Origin: Azospirillum sp. B21
GTDB lineage: Bacteria > Pseudomonadota > Alphaproteobacteria > Azospirillales > Azospirillaceae
Direction of reading: 5' to 3'
Length of the DNA: 64,000 bases
Assembly (NCBI RefSeq): GCF_008364825.1
Contig: NZ_VTTO01000001.1
Span: 502,837 to 566,836 of the forward strand
This document shows positions 61,977 to 64,000 of the stretch, one piece after another. Position 1 is the stretch's first letter. The number at the start of each line of letters is the position of its first letter. Both the position numbers and the translations under genes were made by a program. The notes under the pieces were generated by a model that saw only the letters and a list, made by a program, of their open reading frames with translations, was not told where the DNA came from and searched no databases.

Positions 61977-62932
61977 CCGAAGCCCTGCTCCACGCCCACA
62001 AGAAGCATGTCGCCGTCCTGATGGGCGGCTGGTCGGCCGAGCGCGAGGTGTCGCTGGTCAGCGGCGCCGGCGTCGCCAAGGCGCTGGAAGAGGAAGGCTA
62101 CCGCGTCACCGCCATCGACGTGCAGCGCGACCTGGGCGGGCTGATGCACGCCCTGACCAACCCGCGCCCCGACGTGGTGTTCAACGCCCTGCACGGCCGC
62201 GGCGGCGAGGACGGGACGATCCAGGGCGTGCTGGAGTTCCTGGGCCTGCCCTACACCCATTCCGGCGTCCAGGCCGCCGCCATCGCCATGGACAAGGCGA
62301 TGACCAAGCGCGTGCTGGACACCGTCGGCATCCGCTCCCCCAAAGGAATGGTGCTCTCCCGTGGCGAGATCACCGGCGGTACCCACCCCATGCCGGCGCC
62401 CTATATCGTCAAGCCTGTGGACGAAGGCTCGACCGTTGGCGTAACCCTGGTCCGCGAGGGGCAGAACAGCCCGGTCGGCGACGATAGCTTCTTCGGGGGG
62501 GCCTTTGGGGAGCGCGTGCTGGTCGAGGAGTTCATCCCCGGTCGCGAGCTGACCGTGGGCGTCATGGGTGACCGCGCTTTGGCGGTGACCGAGATCGTCT
62601 TCCAGGCTCAGGTCTACGACTACACCGCGAAATACAGCGCCGGCCATGCCGTCCACACCATCCCCGCCGCGATCCCCGAGGCCGTGGCGGAGGAGGCGAA
62701 GCGGCTGGCGGTGCTGGCGCACCACACCCTGGGCTGCCGGGGTGTCTCGCGCAGCGACTTCCGCTGGGATGACGGCCGGCCGGGAACCGACGGGCTGTAC
62801 TTCCTGGAGATCAACAACCAGCCGGGCATGACGCCCCTGTCGCTGGTGCCCGAACAGGCGGCGCATGTGGGAATTTCCTACGGCGCGCTGGTCGGCTGGC
62901 TCGTGGAGAATGCCGCATGTCAGCTCGCCTGA
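61973..62932 (+). CDS. ddl: D-alanine--D-alanine ligase
   Basis: A 319-residue ATP-grasp enzyme making the D-Ala-D-Ala dipeptide for MurF. N-terminal [61 protein letters not shown] and the metal/C-terminal site [15 protein letters not shown] are visible. It has the DdlB size and position. It overlaps ftsQ by 16 bp. Confidence 0.96.
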   Translation: MTEALLHAHKKHVAVLMGGWSAEREVSLVSGAGVAKALEEEGYRVTAIDVQRDLGGLMHALTNPRPDVVFNALHGRGGEDGTIQGVLEFLGLPYTHSGVQAAAIAMDKAMTKRVLDTVGIRSPKGMVLSRGEITGGTHPMPAPYIVKPVDEGSTVGVTLVREGQNSPVGDDSFFGGAFGERVLVEEFIPGRELTVGVMGDRALAVTEIVFQAQVYDYTAKYSAGHAVHTIPAAIPEAVAEEAKRLAVLAHHTLGCRGVSRSDFRWDDGRPGTDGLYFLEINNQPGMTPLSLVPEQAAHVGISYGALVGWLVENAACQLA

Positions 62933-63879
62933 TGGCCGATCCGGACTTCCGCGCCGCCGCCGCCGGTGCGCGCGCCCGGGACGAGATGCCGACCCCGCCG
63001 CGCGCCATGGCCGCGTCGGCGCAGAAAGGCAAGCGCCGCCGCGCCTGGCCGCGCTGGACCCGCTCGGCCGTCAAGGCGGCGCTGATCCTGGTCCCGGTGC
63101 TGGGTCTGACCGCTGCCGCCGGTTCGACCTGGAAGCGCGGCACCCTGGCCGACACGCTTGAGGCAGCCCGCGAAAGCGTCATCCAGACCACCGGCGACCT
63201 GGGCTTCCGCCTGTCGGAGATCCTGGTGGTCGGCCGCAGCGAGACGGAACGCGACGCCGTGCTCGACGCGCTGGGCGTGCGTCGGGGCGAGCCGATCCTG
63301 TCTATCGACCTCGCCGAGGCCAAGCAGCGGCTTGAAGAGCTTCCCTGGGTTTCATCGGCCTCCATCGAGCGCCGGCTGCCCGGCTTCCTCTACATCCGCC
63401 TGTCGGAACGCCAGCCGATGGCGATCTGGCAGCATGAGCGGCAGTTCACCGTCATCGACCGCGCCGGCCGTCCGCTGGCCGACGCGGCGGAACTGGCGCG
63501 CCGCGGCAACCAGCGCATCGACACGCTGCCCCAGGTGATCGGCGCCAACGCCCCGCAGCAGGTCCACACCCTGCTGTCGGCGCTGGACAGCGCCCCCACC
63601 GTGGCCCCGCTGCTGTCCTCGGCCAGCTGGATCAGCGACCGGCGCTGGAACCTGCAACTCAGCAACGGCGTGACGGTGAAGCTGCCGGAAGGCACCGCGG
63701 AGATGCGCCGCGCGCTCCTGCAGCTGGAGCAGATGCATACGGCCAGCCATGTGCTGGACCGCGACATCGTCGCCATCGACCTGCGGCTGCCCGGCCGCGC
63801 CGCGATCCAGACCTCCGCCACCGCCCAGCTTCCGGGCTGGGAGGATGAGTCGAAGAAGAAGAACGGCAAGAAATCATAG
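62917..63879 (+). CDS. ftsQ: Cell division protein FtsQ
   Basis: A 320-residue bitopic protein that recruits FtsB-FtsL. A basic cytoplasmic part of about 50 residues, a transmembrane helix (LILVPVLGLTAAAGSTW) and a POTRA domain (FRLSEILVVGRSETERD, LEELPWVSSASIERRLPG) are followed by the FtsQ beta domain (FTVIDRAGRPLADAAEL, LPQVIGANAP). The Lys-rich end (SKKKNGKKS) is a tail. The start lies in the end of ddl. Confidence 0.92.
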   Translation: MSARLMADPDFRAAAAGARARDEMPTPPRAMAASAQKGKRRRAWPRWTRSAVKAALILVPVLGLTAAAGSTWKRGTLADTLEAARESVIQTTGDLGFRLSEILVVGRSETERDAVLDALGVRRGEPILSIDLAEAKQRLEELPWVSSASIERRLPGFLYIRLSERQPMAIWQHERQFTVIDRAGRPLADAAELARRGNQRIDTLPQVIGANAPQQVHTLLSALDSAPTVAPLLSSASWISDRRWNLQLSNGVTVKLPEGTAEMRRALLQLEQMHTASHVLDRDIVAIDLRLPGRAAIQTSATAQLPGWEDESKKKNGKKS

Positions 63880-63968
63880 GACGCACCGGCGGCAGGCTCT
63901 TGTCGGGAAACCCTTGTGGGAAAGAGCTTATCGCCGGCAGACAGGGGTAGAGGGGAAGTTTGGGGGGC

Positions 63969-64000
63969 ATGTTCGGGATGGGATTCAACGGCGCCAAGAA
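63969..64000 (+). CDS. ftsA: Probable ftsA, first codons (cut by window edge)
   Basis: An ATG at 63969 reads MFGMGFNGAK to the end of the window and is preceded by GAGGGGAAG. ftsA follows ftsQ in nearly all dcw clusters, so position rather than sequence supports the call. The 89-bp gap after ftsQ (63880-63968) may carry a promoter. Confidence 0.5.
   Translation, partial: MFGMGFNGAK

Overview
The window is a GC-rich chromosomal segment of an alphaproteobacterium. The most likely source is Azospirillum or a close relative in the Rhodospirillales; this is an inference. Supporting signs are a bacterial NDUFA12 homologue next to MlaD and a DUF2155 protein, a G1:U72 elongator tRNA-Met, GC-biased codon use that gives long shadow frames, and GANTC (CcrM-type) sites near a DnaA-box cluster. 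I see no prophage, insertion sequence, integron or CRISPR array. Most genes are core housekeeping genes.

Layout. 0.0-8.1 kb: the 5' part of purD diverging from xseA, a tricarballylate oxidation pair (tcuA-tcuB), pyrC with a repeat-rich secreted protein upstream of it, and hisS. 8.2-14.2 kb: a very divergent class A penicillin-binding protein, a short-chain dehydrogenase, and a secreted seven-repeat propeller plus RTX protein. 14.4-18.7 kb: rplY, pth, ychF and a Na/Pi-cotransporter-like protein. 18.9-23.8 kb: an EAL protein, a convergent Nudix hydrolase, a Phd/VapC-type toxin-antitoxin pair translationally coupled to a LysR regulator, and an MFS transporter. 23.9-26.7 kb: the NDUFA12-mlaD-DUF2155 neighbourhood and an alpha/beta hydrolase. 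27.0-32.1 kb: a cysteine and Fe-S/thiolation cluster (cysE, iscR, cysteine desulfurase, an HscB-like protein, ferredoxin, mnmA), then a lone tRNA-Met. 32.4-46.0 kb: a REC-GGDEF protein, an AcoR-like sigma-54 activator, a fused hydantoinase/oxoprolinase, a GNAT, a DjlA-like co-chaperone, a membrane protein, an Uup-type ABC-F ATPase, an EamA permease and an AmpD-like amidase. 46.1-46.5 kb: RNase P RNA.

47.2-64.0 kb holds the dcw (division and cell wall) cluster, all on the plus strand and mostly joined by 1-4 nt stop/start overlaps: mraZ, rsmH, ftsL, ftsI, murE, murF, mraY, murD, ftsW, murG, a small unrecognised gene, murC, murB, ddl, ftsQ, and the first bases of what is probably ftsA. It encodes the cytoplasmic peptidoglycan precursor pathway, the lipid I/II steps and parts of the divisome.

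The most unusual region is the 715-bp gap between rnpB and mraZ. It carries a cluster of DnaA boxes, including two perfect ones facing each other 2 bp apart beside an AT-rich stretch and three GANTC sites. Interleaved with these are several sets of TGGG/CCCA motifs spaced exactly 10 bp apart; the last set of four overlaps the mraZ promoter, as expected for an MraZ operator. It could be a replication origin, or a regulatory region linking replication initiation to division-gene expression. A dispersed palindromic element also occurs three times, twice between convergent genes and once translated as the C-terminus of MurB.
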